Shown one piece after another: positions 1 to 10,387 of a DNA stretch of 62,000 nt. Origin of the DNA: Symbiodinium natans (lineage: Eukaryota; Sar; Dinophyceae; Suessiales; Symbiodiniaceae); assembly GCA_905221605.1 (NCBI GenBank), contig CAJNDS010000428.1, positions 1-62,000 of the forward strand, read 5' to 3'. A program made the position numbers and the translations under genes. Numbering within the stretch: position 1 is the stretch's first letter; each line of letters begins with the position of its first letter. Under the pieces are notes generated by a model, which was not told where the DNA came from, made no database searches, and was given only the letters and a program-made list of their open reading frames with translations.

Positions 1-1
1 T

Positions 2-292
2 GTGTTGTGGGTGTGTGGGTGGGTGTGTGTTGTGTGTGTGTTGTGTGTGTGTGTGTGTTGTGTGTGTGTGTTGTGTGTGTTGTGTGTGTGTGTGTGTTGT
101 GTGTGTTGTGTGTGTGTTGTGTGTGTGTTGTGTGTGTGTGTGTGTGTGTGGCTGTGTGTGTGGCTGTGTGTGTGTGTGTGTGGTTGTGTCTCTGTGTCTG
201 TGTGTGTGTGTGTGGTTGTGTCTCTGTGTCTGTGTGTGTGTGTGTATCTGTGTATCTGTGTCTCTGTGTCTGTGTGTGTGTGTGTTTGTGTG
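2..292. repeat. (GT)n-rich microsatellite
   Basis: Near-continuous GT/TG dinucleotides with scattered TTG, GGC and TCTC interruptions. It reads as Cys/Val-rich ORFs in all forward frames, which are artefacts of the repeat. Confidence 0.95.
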
Positions 293-2185
293 AAACAACA
301 CTGGTGCAAGTCAACAACGTATGAGAGAACCTTTCAGAAATGCTCGGTGCCGCCGTGGCACAAAGCTGTCAGACCCCTCGCCATGATTGCTCAGAAGTGT
401 TAATACGGGGCTTCGCCCTTGCAGAGTTGACTAAGCCGAAACTGCCGAGAACTTGCGTGGCTGTGATGCGGCTGGTCTGGGCTTCGGGTGACTTGACGGT
501 CCATCTACTTGACTCAACTTGACTCATGCGGCACATAATAGTACATAACTTCATTGCTCGACCGTATGGGCTGCTGTGATCAGAAGGGTGGAGGAGAATA
601 CTCGCACTTGCCATGGTAACCTTGTCAAGAGCCAGCATGTGCCCTCGGACTGCAGGCCGTAAGAGAAGTTGCAACGCAGCTGCTGATGCCCCAAACTTTG
701 GTGAATAGTTGATGGCCCACAGCATTTTGACACATGGACGATGCCGACAGACCTGGCTGAACAAACCCCGAGGACAATTAGCATAAGGAGAAGCTATGGC
801 TTGTTGATACATGGGGATGTACAGACCTTGAAGCACCTCAAAACGGTAACCACAATAGCTCTGAAACCTCCACGTTCAAGGCACTGCAGAGAGAAAGTCC
901 CAAATCTCGTCTCGGCCTTTTTGGATCGCCGCACAAGGCCGTCCTCTAAGACGCCACAATCACATTGCTGCGCTGGCAATATCGGTGCGTCAACATGAGG
1001 CCGGAACGGTCGGGGGGACGGGAACAGACGCTCAGCAAGCCCAGTAGCTCGTACCTCCAGCCGAACGTCCACTGCAACCCCCGTGTAAGCTCATAAATGA
1101 CACACTTCACTTTACACAGGCTGTCGAAGATAAGTTAAACTTCGAGCACCTCGCAAGAAATGTCCCTGCGCAAGCCGCTGGATTGTTGGAAAACCCTACC
1201 TCTGCGTCTCCTACGAGGCCATAAGGCACCAAGCTTCGGAGCAAGGTTTCGACGCACCACGACTTCGTATGTATACCCCTTCAACGATCCAAAGCAACTT
1301 GGCAGGGAATCTGCCTTGGAGAAACTGCATGGAAACTGGGAAAGTCACGGAGCATCTCCCTTGGGCATCCTTCAACTCCTACAGTCCTGTGGCTTGGGAT
1401 GCTGGTGGCCAGCAATGCTTCGGATTCGGGAAGTTGGGGTGCGTTTGCTCCTAACCCCGTTGGACGCGTGGTAGTGCTGCACATCCGGAGCCGACTTAGT
1501 TCGAGGCACGTCCTCGGGAGATGCTGACGATGCTAAGAAAATCAGCGGAGAAGTATTTTTTCGGAATGGTCAGCAGCCCGTTAAAAGGCTCGGAAGTCGT
1601 CCGCCAGTGCAGCTCGAGGTCGTCTTTTGTGGGGTTCGGAGGGCATTTCTGAAACCACAGCTTCGCTTCGCTTCGCTTCGCCTCTGAGCTGCAACTGATC
1701 ATCTGATCATTCCTGAATTGGCTCCAAGGTGGGAGTGCGGCCACGGGCCCGCTTCTCGTGCGCGCCTGGCGGGAGTCTTCAAGAGTTTTCAAGCCTTGCT
1801 GGCCCCTTTCTCAAGTGAACCATTCAAGCCCTGCATCCCCGAAGGCTCCGAAGGCACCTTGGGAAGGGTGGAGGTCGATTTTGACGGGTCCCAGGGGCAT
1901 CTGGGCGAGTGCCCAAAACAACACGAAGCTGCCTCTGCACGCAACAGACGTGTTCCAAAAAATTGGTCCAGACCCACAGCATCAGGATTTAGGGGGCTAG
2001 GGCTTGCCGGGCTTCTAGGAATCGGTATGGCCTCTCGGCACGTAACGTACACGTAACAGAAGCTCCACAATGCTATAAGCCCCTCTGAGCATGCGGACCA
2101 TGGCCTGTCTGGCTGCGTGCAGCCGCTAGCAGCAAGGACGACCATTTCGTGGCAGCTCCTGCTTGCGCTGTTGGTGTTTGGGGAG
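293..2185. other. No supported gene
   Basis: Mixed-composition DNA with short overlapping ORFs on both strands. I saw no family motif and no chain of frame-compatible exons. A short CTTCG tandem run lies near 1661-1680. Confidence 0.5.
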
Positions 2186-2217
2186 CTTAGGGTTTAGGGT
2201 TTAGGGTTTAGGGTTTA
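2186..2217 (+). repeat. Interstitial telomere-like array
   Basis: Four TTTAGGG units, followed by a short run of imperfect ACTTATAA-type repeats (about 2222-2290). Confidence 0.9.
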
Positions 2218-3082
2218 TGACTGTACTTATAACTGTACTTATAACCATATTAGGGCACTTAAGGGGCTTATAAGTGGGTTATAAGTACAGTGATCGTTGG
2301 TCGGATTTGGGTTGCCCTATATGGCCGAGGTCTGCTCTTGCAATGAAGCCCGCGATGGAGAGGAACCTTTTTTCGTTTCAGATCTCTAAAGTAGCACCCC
2401 CTTGGCCTTCCAGCCCAGAATGGCAGACTCAAATGAGACCTTGGTTTCTTCGTTGGATCCATTTTCTCCCACATAGCGCAGAAGGAAGCAAACGGTTTTT
2501 GCCACCCTAGAATACAAAGTTTCTCTGCTGCTGCTTGCGGTAGCGCCTTCACACTGCGCGCGGGAGAATCATGATTGTCGCTCGACATCGGCTGCTTCGT
2601 TAGTCTGTGCTGTGCTTGCAACTGCTTGCATTTGAAGGTCACTGCAAGAGCTGTGGTAGAGATCGGTCCCCAAGACTTGGTTTGCGGTTTGGAATGCGGG
2701 CCACTAGAAGCAGTCACGCAAGCCCAAGAAACCCAAGGCGCCTCCGCCTGGCGAGGCGCCCTTAAAACTTAGGAACCAAGAAGCTGGAGGAGGGGCAGGA
2801 GACTCAGCTCTGCGGCCAGCTTAACAATGATTCAAATGCCAGGACGAGGAACTGTAAGGACTCACGAGGATAGCAACCGCTTAAGACAAAGTGTTCCTCG
2901 AACCCATTCTCGCAAAAATGCAAACACCAAAGGTAGAAGGGGCTTGAAGGGGGGCTTGACAAGAGGCTTCAAAGGGGGCTTCAGAAGGGGGGGCCGGCCT
3001 CCCGAAGGAGGCTTCAAGGTGGGCTTTGTCGGTTTAGTCAAAGGAAGCTTCCGGAGCCTATAAAAAGCGTGCCCCTATCACA

Positions 3083-3212
3083 TAAGATCGGGTCCCTTGG
3101 GTAAGGAGAGTATGTAAGTTTAGGTGTTTTTCAAGGAGAGGCTATGTAAGATCAGGTCGTGTGGGTAAGAAGAGTACGTAACCTTTGGTGTTTTTCAGGG
3201 AGAGGCTAAGAG
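3083..3212 (+). repeat. 64-bp tandem direct repeats
   Basis: Units starting TAAGATCGGG (3083) and TAAGATCAGG (3147) are close copies that share the GTGTTTTTCA.GGAGAGGCTA block. A third, decayed start (TAAGAGCAGG) is at 3207. They sit just inside the left terminal repeat of the TIR element. Confidence 0.75.
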
Positions 3213-3324
3213 CAGGCTGCCTGACTTCTAAGTTCTGGTGTTTTTTGGCAGATGCTGCATGGGTCTCCTGCACAGGTTTGTGCGGGCTTCAACACGGGCC
3301 TCCTACGGGGACCCTTGGCAACTT

Positions 3325-3525
3325 GCGGGCTGCTTACGTGCCACCTACGTGCCACTTACCACTTACGCGCCACTTACGGCCACTTACGTGCCGCTTACAT
3401 GCCACTTACATGCCGCTTACGGGCCGCTCAGGCCCCTTGCGAACTTACGGGCCCCTCATGGGCCTTCGCGCCACTTACAAGCCTATATAGAGCCATTCGC
3501 GAGCCACTTACGGGCCTCTGGCTGC
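3325..3525. repeat. Degenerate CCACTTACG minisatellite
   Basis: About fifteen imperfect copies of a roughly 12-base unit (GCCACTTACGTG and variants such as GCCGCTTACATG) lie in the middle of the TIR element. The forward ORFs here are Leu/Thr/Ala/Pro-rich artefacts of the repeat. Confidence 0.75.
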
Positions 3526-3866
3526 TTCGAGCCTTCTGCGGGCCTGGTCTTGGAGTTCGAGCGACGAGAGCTTGCGTGACGAATGCTGCGCCCGTTCGAC
3601 TGACAAAACAACGGGGCCCTGACTAACCCTGGATCGGGTTGAATTCTCACGAGAGCTTACTCAAAGACAGGGTCGACGCAAAAACATGCTTACACAGGAT
3701 AGCCAAGCCTCAGCCCTTTTTGACCTTACAAGCTTCTCATTTGCTCTTCCCCGAGACATCCCCTCACATGTGCCTCACATGCCACTCACCAGCCACTCAC
3801 CGACCCAACCGCAACCTCTTATATGATAGGGGCACGCTTTTTATAGGCTCCTTACTGCACCTTTGA

Positions 3867-4048
3867 TTTAGGGGTTTAGAGTTTAGGGTTTAGGGTTTAG
3901 GGTCTAGGGTCTAGGGTCTAGGGTCTAGGGTCTAGGGTCTAGGGTCTAGGGTCTAGGGTCTAGGGTCTAGGGTCTAGGGTCTAGGGTCTAGGGTTTAGGG
4001 TTTAGGGTTTAGGGTTTACAGTAGGGTTTAGGGTTTAGGGTTTAGGGG
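3867..4048 (+). repeat. Interstitial telomere-like array with TCTAGGG variant block
   Basis: TTTAGGG units flank a homogeneous internal run of about 14 TCTAGGG units (about 3900-3995). The array starts at the right border of the TIR element. The homogenised variant suggests local tandem expansion, not fresh telomerase addition. Confidence 0.9.
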
Positions 4049-4644
4049 ACCAGTCACCACTTCCTCTACTATTCTCTTGAATATTCATGAAAACAAAGGG
4101 TTTTAGAGCACCACGCCAATCTCTCTCCTCAAATATCGACGAATATTGCCCATGGTACCCACGTTGCCTGCGTTACCTATGTCTTACTCGCACCTCCTGA
4201 TCGCATGCACCTGTCGGCAGTAATATGACGCGCGTCTAGCGGTGCAGTAAACTCTTCGACTCTTCGACGTCTGAACCTGGCAAAGCTCCTGCTTGTGCGG
4301 AAGCGGCGGAAGATGCCGATGCTTGTTGTGCTCCGGCAACACCTCAAATCGACCGTACTTTGGGTCGACTCCTTGGGGAGTTCCTTAGGATGCTTCCGCC
4401 CTGAAAGGATGTATCCTCGAAGAGACTACGAGGACAGGCGCGGGATCTCGGATGTCGGGTGGCTGAAGGATTGAGAATGGAGGGTTGAGGATTCGAAGCT
4501 TGGGCGGTTCAGGCCCCGCACACAGAATGTCCACCTCCTATACGCAAGCAAAACAAAACCCACAACCCTCAAAGCGAAGAAGCCGCCTCCAGCCTCTCAT
4601 GTCTCACAGGAGGCCCATGCCCTGGTCAGCTTACACCAAAGAGA

Positions 4645-4692
4645 AACCCTAAACCCTCAACCCGAAACCCGAAACCCTAAACCCTGAACCCT
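4645..4692 (-). repeat. Degenerate CCCTAAA array
   Basis: CCCTAAA units mixed with CCCTCAA, CCCGAAA and CCCTGAA variants. Confidence 0.75.
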
Positions 4693-5746
4693 AAAACCGC
4701 GCGACCGGTTTCGTGGATCTTAGAGAAGCTGAGGGAAACGCAGCCAAGGTGCCCTGCGCTGCAGGCTTTGCCTTGCCTTCCTTGAAGCCGGTGAGCTCCA
4801 CTTTCAGAAGCAAAGACCTAGCAAGGGTCTACCACCCCTCCCCCCCCCCCACACTTTTACCTCAAATTCTCAAACAGTAGGCGAAAACCCACCTCGCACC
4901 ACAATACCCAAACCAGAGCCACATAAACAATCCCTAACTTCGCCCCTTCTATACCCAACTTTCACCCATTCCATAACCTTAAACCGCATCCACCTGAACA
5001 ATCCATAACCTTATCCATTCTATAACCTTCAACCAAACCCACCTAAAGAATCCGCAACCCATCCTACACCAAATATCCTAACCTGAACTGGGGTCAGCAG
5101 CCTCAAGACGGAGCCTGAAAATCAACCCCGGCTAGGCCCTGAGGGCTACGAGGGCGGTCTTGAGGGGCTCCAGGATCTCAACCCTTTGCAGTCAACAGGC
5201 TCGTCGCTCGCAGCGGGGTCCTGCTCGGAGAGGCTTTGGATTGAGAGTGATTGAGACCGCCATGAGCATCACGAACCATGAACTGTGAGATCAGTATAGA
5301 AAACCCATCAGCCGTACCGGCCGTACCCCACGGCCCTTCTGTTTGGATTTCAGCAGCTCTATAAGTTGGGGGTCCCTTTCGAGGGTCCTGTTTATAAGGT
5401 GCCGTGCTCTATATAGAGAACCAAGAAGGGACCCTGTTTTTGATCTAACTATCCATTCGGGGGATCACCCCCTGCTCCTCTCTGCCAGGAGATGCGTCGC
5501 CGGAATCCTCAAACTCGGAGAGCACGGTCGCCTTGCTTCTTTGGTGCTTCTCTTGGGGGCTTCGGGACGATTCCACTGCACATATTGAAAAACGATGCTC
5601 CTGATTGAATGAACTTCAACTTGTTGAGGCTGCCCAAGATTCCTGGCCCTGGAGGGCCCCCTCTGATGTGATCGAACTACTTGGACTGCAAGAACGGAAA
5701 CCCCTTGAGAAGGCAAAGCGACAAAAAGAAGGGAAGCAGATGAGAG

Positions 5747-5779
5747 AGCTACTTCTCAGCTACTTCTCAGCTACTTCTC
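5747..5779 (+). repeat. Three tandem 11-bp units
   Basis: Exact triplication of AGCTACTTCTC. Confidence 0.9.
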
Positions 5780-6442
5780 GGCTGCCTTCGCCGAGGTCGC
5801 ACGCAGTCGGCGATTGCCCAAGCAGGGTAGCTTGACCTTTGCATGAAGAAGCACCTCTTTGCCTATTTGATTAACAGCACTTCGAAGGACGAAGGACTTT
5901 CACTTGTCTTGCGGAAGCGGTTCGAGGGAAGGGGCGGGGGTGGAGAGAAGGTTCTAGGTTGGGACCAAACACAACAGGAAATTCGGAAGTTTAGGGGGGG
6001 GGGGGCCGCCCGTCGAAGAGAAAAAGGGGCTCTCCCTGCCAGCCTTGCTAGCCTCCTCACGCATCGGGCAGCGAAGCCTCAACTTGGGCCCAGCAGCCGG
6101 GAAAGACTGCAACTCGCAGAAAGCGGCCTGCCTCAGCGGAGTTGGGTCAGTCTTGAACTTCTTGGGGAAGTTCATCAAATGAACTTCGGGCCCCCGAGGA
6201 AGCCGAGGAGTTTTCAAGTTTCTGGGGCACTTCGTAAAAAAGGCCTTTGGCTGTCAAGCTGAGTCTTCTTGAAGCTTCAAGGGCTTCAGAGCCGGCTCTA
6301 CGTGATGGGCCAGTGCAGGAGCGCGGCTTGCTGAGGAGCAGGTTCGCGGAAGACTGAAGCGAAGAGATCAACGGCTGCCAGGCGCCCTGGGGGGCATTGG
6401 ATTTCTTGAACTCGAAGTTTGCAGCCCTAGGCATCTTGGATT

Positions 6443-6480
6443 GGGATGATTCGGATGATTGGGATGATTGGGATGATTGG
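6443..6480 (+). repeat. 9-bp tandem repeat
   Basis: About four copies of GGGATGATT, the second with a TC change. Confidence 0.85.
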
Positions 6481-7092
6481 GGCGCATGTCTTGACTTTGA
6501 TTTGCAGTGGCTCTAGATCTGCACCAGGACGGAAACCTCAAGGTGCTCGCCAAATTTTGACGGGTGCATCTTGTCAAGATGTCAAACCTGGGAGCTTCTG
6601 GTTCACGTGACCATCAGGGTGGCCACGGCTCGTCTTGCTGCACGGGGCACTAGGGTCTGCGGTAATGCTGTGGGGTTTGAGCATTAGACCTACCTACGAC
6701 TTACGACCTACTTCTTCCTGAACTCAGCCCCTCAGAAGTCCAGAAAAAGCGGCACAAGACTGAACCAAAGCCACCCCCGACCCTCCCAGGCCTCGCCGAC
6801 CAGGTCGCGAAGTAGCAAGCCTCTGAGTGTTTGTTTCTTCGTTCTGGTAACTTTGTGCTGACCGATGCTGACTTTCTTGCCATGCCGAGGTGCCATTGCC
6901 GGAGCATCGAAGCACCATCTGCCAAGGGATCGGCTTTGCGTTGGTCACGGTTTGTCTATGCTTTTAAAGGTCTTTCCAGTTCAGGGTTCTCCCCAGGTTA
7001 AGACTTCAGTTTTGTTGCCTGGTATATGAGAACTGCCCATGCCGATGATGAATTCGGTCTGAGAGGTGAGAAGATTGTGGTCTCAACTGTTC

Positions 7093-9057
7093 TCAGGCTC
7101 GGCACTCTTCGAGGCCCCTTCGATCAGCTGAGACCAGTCGTCGATCGCCTTGTATGCACGGCTTTGACGTTGCACCTTGGCATCTGCTGGCCCTGCTGGC
7201 ATCTCCTGGCCCTGCTGGCCCTGCTGGCCCTGCTAGCCCTGCCTTCACATCCTTCACGCCCTTGGAGAAGCCCTTTGGCACCTGGCGCCGGAAGTGCATC
7301 TCCCCGCGAACCCGTCGTGGACAACGTGGCGCTGGCCGCGTCTCGAAAGACGGCCCAGAGCCAATCACGATGTTGCCCTGGTTGTGGTTGGTCTCCAGGC
7401 AGAGAGATTCGAAGTAGGTGAGGTTATCGAACTTCGGCCCCACGTCTGGGCGCTGGTAGGCGGCGTTCGCGAGTCGGCCCTCGAGCTTTTCCACCGGAAG
7501 GGTTCTTTGTCCTGTGGTCTCGATGAAGCCGAGTCCAGCAGCCCCTCGAACACCCAAATCTGTCTGAAGGGCTCGCATGCCCTGCACAGCCTCTTTGCCA
7601 CGGGGCAGCATGCGGTCGTAGAGGGGCGCCATGTCCCTCCTGTTCGTCACGCAGCTGTCCGCGAGGTCCGCGTTGTAGCTCATCATTCGATGCAACGTGA
7701 TCTCGCAAGCTGCTGGGTCATTGGTGTCATGATACTCCAGGGACCTCGGTGCCGGATTTGGCCTCGGCAGCTCGCGGTCGAAGTCGTTGACGAGGGTCAT
7801 CCTCCGGCGGACGCAGTCCTTGGACGCAGAGGTGTCGAAGCGCACACCCCCTGGGAATCGCTTGGCATCTGCGTGCAGCACCGCCTGCAGTGCAAAGTGA
7901 CCCAGCCGACCATCAGACAGAGCCCGGGGGAGGGCCCGCTCGAAGCCGACCCCGGAGGGGATCTTCCCACGCACGGCGCTGTAGTTCACGTCATACTTCC
8001 CGGGAGCCGCCACGTCATCCTCTTCTTGTCCGGGACGCCCGGGAATCTTTGCAAAGTCCCAGGCGGGTATCCGTTGCTTGTGATACGCCTTCAAATCCTG
8101 CTCGTAGAGGTCCTTTGCCGGCTCCGTCACACGATGGTATGTGAGCGCCGGAAAGCGCCCGACCTTCATCGAGTTGTACTGATCCCAGTTGGGCGTCTTG
8201 GCCAGGTAGCCTTCGGCAAGTTGCATGGCTCTCCTCTTCGACTCGTCGTCGCTGAATCTGAAGCCATCGTCGTCCTTCTCAACGTCGATGCCTGTGAGGT
8301 TAAACGTCCCTGGATTCCCGGGGCTTCGCGTGGGAGAGGCGCTGCCATCGCAGAGTGCCCGCGGCTCGCCAGAGCCGCCAGAGGGAGACAGTGACCTGCT
8401 TCGCTTCTGGAAATCTGGCACCTGCGGACTTCCCAGGACCATGTTGTACTGCACCTTGTACCAAGCGGGGTCCGGCCGCTGATCCGACTTCCAGCGGTTC
8501 AGCGCGCCAGGGCTCCGTGAGGCGGTAAACTTTGAGCTCCAGGGGCCCTCGTAGATGCCCAAAGAAGTAAAGGAGGATGTTTCCGAGCGTGGGATCCTCC
8601 TTGACTTCGGGGATTCCGGGGCCTCAGGCTGGATCGCCTGTATCGCCGACTTCTTGCCGGCCGCAATCTTCTGGCCCAACTTCTCTTGAATGGCTCTGGC
8701 GAGGTCACCTTGACTTTTTGAACCTCTTACCTCCTGGCTTGCCTGGCTTAGTTGGCTTAGTTGGCTTGCTCGGCTTGCTCGTATCGACTCCTCAGCCTTT
8801 GCACGCATCGCCATCTCAACTCGGTGCTGGCCCACGGTCTTCGTGAGGCGATTGCAGGACGTCTCTTGCTCAAGGCGCGTTGTCTTCCGCTTCCGTCGCA
8901 CTCGCGGCGTCTCTTCGAAGACGACGTCATCGTGGAACTCACAGTGGGCCCGCAGGTTCGAGATTTCAAACTCGGTCTGCCGCGCAGTATTGGAGTACAG
9001 ACCCTGGATAAGCGCCCCGTGGCGATCTTCCATGGCCGCCTGCGCTTGCTGCGCCAT
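7093..9057 (-). CDS. Intronless SHIPPO/STPG-like repeat protein, 654 aa
   Basis: A single uninterrupted frame; an in-frame TGA lies three codons before the chosen ATG, so the start is well set. The N-terminus (1-110) is charged, with a Ser/Gln/Ala run near 95-108. From about 195 come degenerate repeats built on Pro, an aromatic, Val and Pro-x-Phe: DPAWYKVQYNMVLGSPQV (197-214), TPNWDQYNSMKVGRFPA (288-304), PAWDFAKIPGR (331-341) and APGKYDVNYSAVRGKIPSGV (351-370). This resembles the Pro-Gly-rich SHIPPO/STPG repeat of flagellar and axonemal microtubule proteins. Gly-Pro-Ala repeats near 608-617 come from a 9-bp DNA repeat. It has no signal peptide or membrane segment. An axonemal or cortical microtubule role is inferred. 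The lack of introns contrasts with the other genes and suggests retroposition. Confidence 0.75.
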   Translation of the reverse strand: MAQQAQAAMEDRHGALIQGLYSNTARQTEFEISNLRAHCEFHDDVVFEETPRVRRKRKTTRLEQETSCNRLTKTVGQHRVEMAMRAKAEESIRASRASQLSQLSQASQEVRGSKSQGDLARAIQEKLGQKIAAGKKSAIQAIQPEAPESPKSRRIPRSETSSFTSLGIYEGPWSSKFTASRSPGALNRWKSDQRPDPAWYKVQYNMVLGSPQVPDFQKRSRSLSPSGGSGEPRALCDGSASPTRSPGNPGTFNLTGIDVEKDDDGFRFSDDESKRRAMQLAEGYLAKTPNWDQYNSMKVGRFPALTYHRVTEPAKDLYEQDLKAYHKQRIPAWDFAKIPGRPGQEEDDVAAPGKYDVNYSAVRGKIPSGVGFERALPRALSDGRLGHFALQAVLHADAKRFPGGVRFDTSASKDCVRRRMTLVNDFDRELPRPNPAPRSLEYHDTNDPAACEITLHRMMSYNADLADSCVTNRRDMAPLYDRMLPRGKEAVQGMRALQTDLGVRGAAGLGFIETTGQRTLPVEKLEGRLANAAYQRPDVGPKFDNLTYFESLCLETNHNQGNIVIGSGPSFETRPAPRCPRRVRGEMHFRRQVPKGFSKGVKDVKAGLAGPAGPAGPGDASRASRCQGATSKPCIQGDRRLVSADRRGLEECRA

Positions 9058-9273
9058 CTCGCCTCACAAAGGCCCAAGCTAAGCTGCCGTGGCCACTCGC
9101 CCCATGGAGAAGCGCTCGAGATGAAGGGGGAATCCACAAAGCTACATCCCCCGCTCCAGCGCACAACTGAGAAGCCAAAGCTGAAGCAGGCAAACAGGCG
9201 GTGCACCAAGCTGCCGCACAAAATCGAAAATTCTGAGAGAGCCGTCTAAATTTGAGGTGGGAAAACCGGGCAC

Positions 9274-9576
9274 CTCCACATCTTGCACCGGCACCCCGTC
9301 TTGCAGCACGTCGATGGACAGCTGAAGGGAGTGAGGGTACATGACGCGCCCGACGGCCTCGGCATTCGCGCAGTTCCTTAAAGGGGGGGGGGGGGGGGAG
9401 GGGGGGGGGGGGGGGGGGGGGGGGCGAACAGGGAACTTTAAAGTGACCCGACTAGGGACCCCGCACAGGACCCACTCTACTCTCACCATACTGTGCCCCG
9501 TTGATGATCCTGCAAACGCTCGTGACACTCCGGAAGGCGAAGTGGCCCGCAATCCCCGAAACTCCTCCAGCGCGCG
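9274..9576 (-). CDS. Two exons of an unrecognised gene
   Basis: Exon 9576-9487 follows TTACTCAG and ends at ATG/GTGAGAG. Exon 9376-9274 follows TTTAAG and ends at GAG/GTGCCC. The join (..RGTVW then NCANAEAVGRVMYPHSLQ..) keeps one open frame. The intron between them has a GT donor and an almost pure pyrimidine tract in the transcript, the poly-G run on the plus strand. The residue pattern (SLQLSIDVLQDGVPVQDVE) looks like a beta-rich domain, but I recognise no family. It lies just upstream of the SHIPPO-like gene on the same strand; it could be the 3' part of another gene or unrelated 5' exons. Confidence 0.4.
9383..9424 (+). repeat. Poly-G tract at a minus-strand splice acceptor
   Basis: About 41 G with a single A at 9399. 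In the minus-strand transcript it is a C-tract that ends six bases before the TTTAAG acceptor. Confidence 0.9.
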
Positions 9577-10319
9577 CTGAGTAACCTAAGGTTGGTGACC
9601 TGTAAATCTGAGGGGCCCACGGCTTCCATCATGAAAAAACACGAAAAAACACAAAAAAAGCACGAAGAAGCACGAGAAACGAAGCCACCCAAATCTGAAA
9701 CCCTGGACGCCCCGGGGAGCCTCTGCCAGTTTGCTCGCTCCTTCTTTCCAAGTACCTGCGGGGGCGATTGCAAAGCGCGGAGAAGAGTGAAGTAGGAAAT
9801 GCTGCGACATGAAAAAAAAACCAAGCAAAAAGTGGGAGAAAGTCAGAGGCCTGCAGAATCACTTCTGGAAGATGATGGAATCTCGGGCTCTGCTGTCCTG
9901 AGAGGAGGCTAAGGAGTTGAAGGCCCTTTTGGCAGGCCCCCTGAATCCTTCGGAGGCCACAGCTTTATCGCTTGAGCCGCTTGAGAACGTTTTGCTAGTG
10001 GCGTGCACCCGCGTGCAAGGTGCACGCAATCATTGTTATACTATGATTTGCAATAAGACCAGGCGATAAGACGAGAAGACTATAAGACTATAAGACTATC
10101 ATACGATCATGCTATCATACTATCATACTGTCCTACACTACTCGAGTACCATATAATACGTACTATACTACCCTGTCATTGCAACAATATAATGTCATGA
10201 GATGCATGTCCCAATGCTGTAGACATCACCGCTTGTCTGCCAAGAAGCCTCGAGATCTCATCTGCTGCCCTGGCTGCATCTGAACGAAGCTTCGCAGGCT
10301 TCGAGTCCTGACTCTCAAT

Positions 10320-10387
10320 AGGTTTAGGGTTTAGGGTTTAGGGTTTAGGGTCTAGGGTTTAGGGTTTAGGCTTTGGGGTTTAGGGTT
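10320..10387 (+). repeat. Interstitial telomere-like array
   Basis: About nine TTTAGGG units, with TCTAGGG and TTTGGGG variants. Confidence 0.9.

Larger units (their letters stand above)
3038..3866. mobile_element. Candidate TIR transposon (non-autonomous)
   Basis: The two ends are inverted copies. Both begin TCAAAGG, then have 8 poorly matching bases, then a 35-base block starting GGAGCCTATAAAAAGCGTGC that differs at one position (left arm 3053-3087, right arm 3817-3851). Both ends abut TTTAG (3033-3037 and 3867-3871), which looks like a 5-bp target site duplication. The 829-bp interior has no convincing transposase; it holds 64-bp direct repeats and a degenerate minisatellite. A foldback or MITE-like element is the simplest reading. 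The superfamily is unknown, and TTTAG could also be shared telomere-like sequence by chance. Confidence 0.7.
4049..7092. other. No supported gene
   Basis: Holds a short CCCTAAA-like array (4645-4692), a C run near 4840, imperfect CCATAACC/CCTTAAACC repeats (about 4930-5060) and small tandem repeats. ORFs are short and overlapping on both strands, and none is recognisable. Confidence 0.45.

Noticed and set aside
2-324. Three overlapping Cys/Val-rich forward ORFs
   Set aside because: They are translations of the GT microsatellite.
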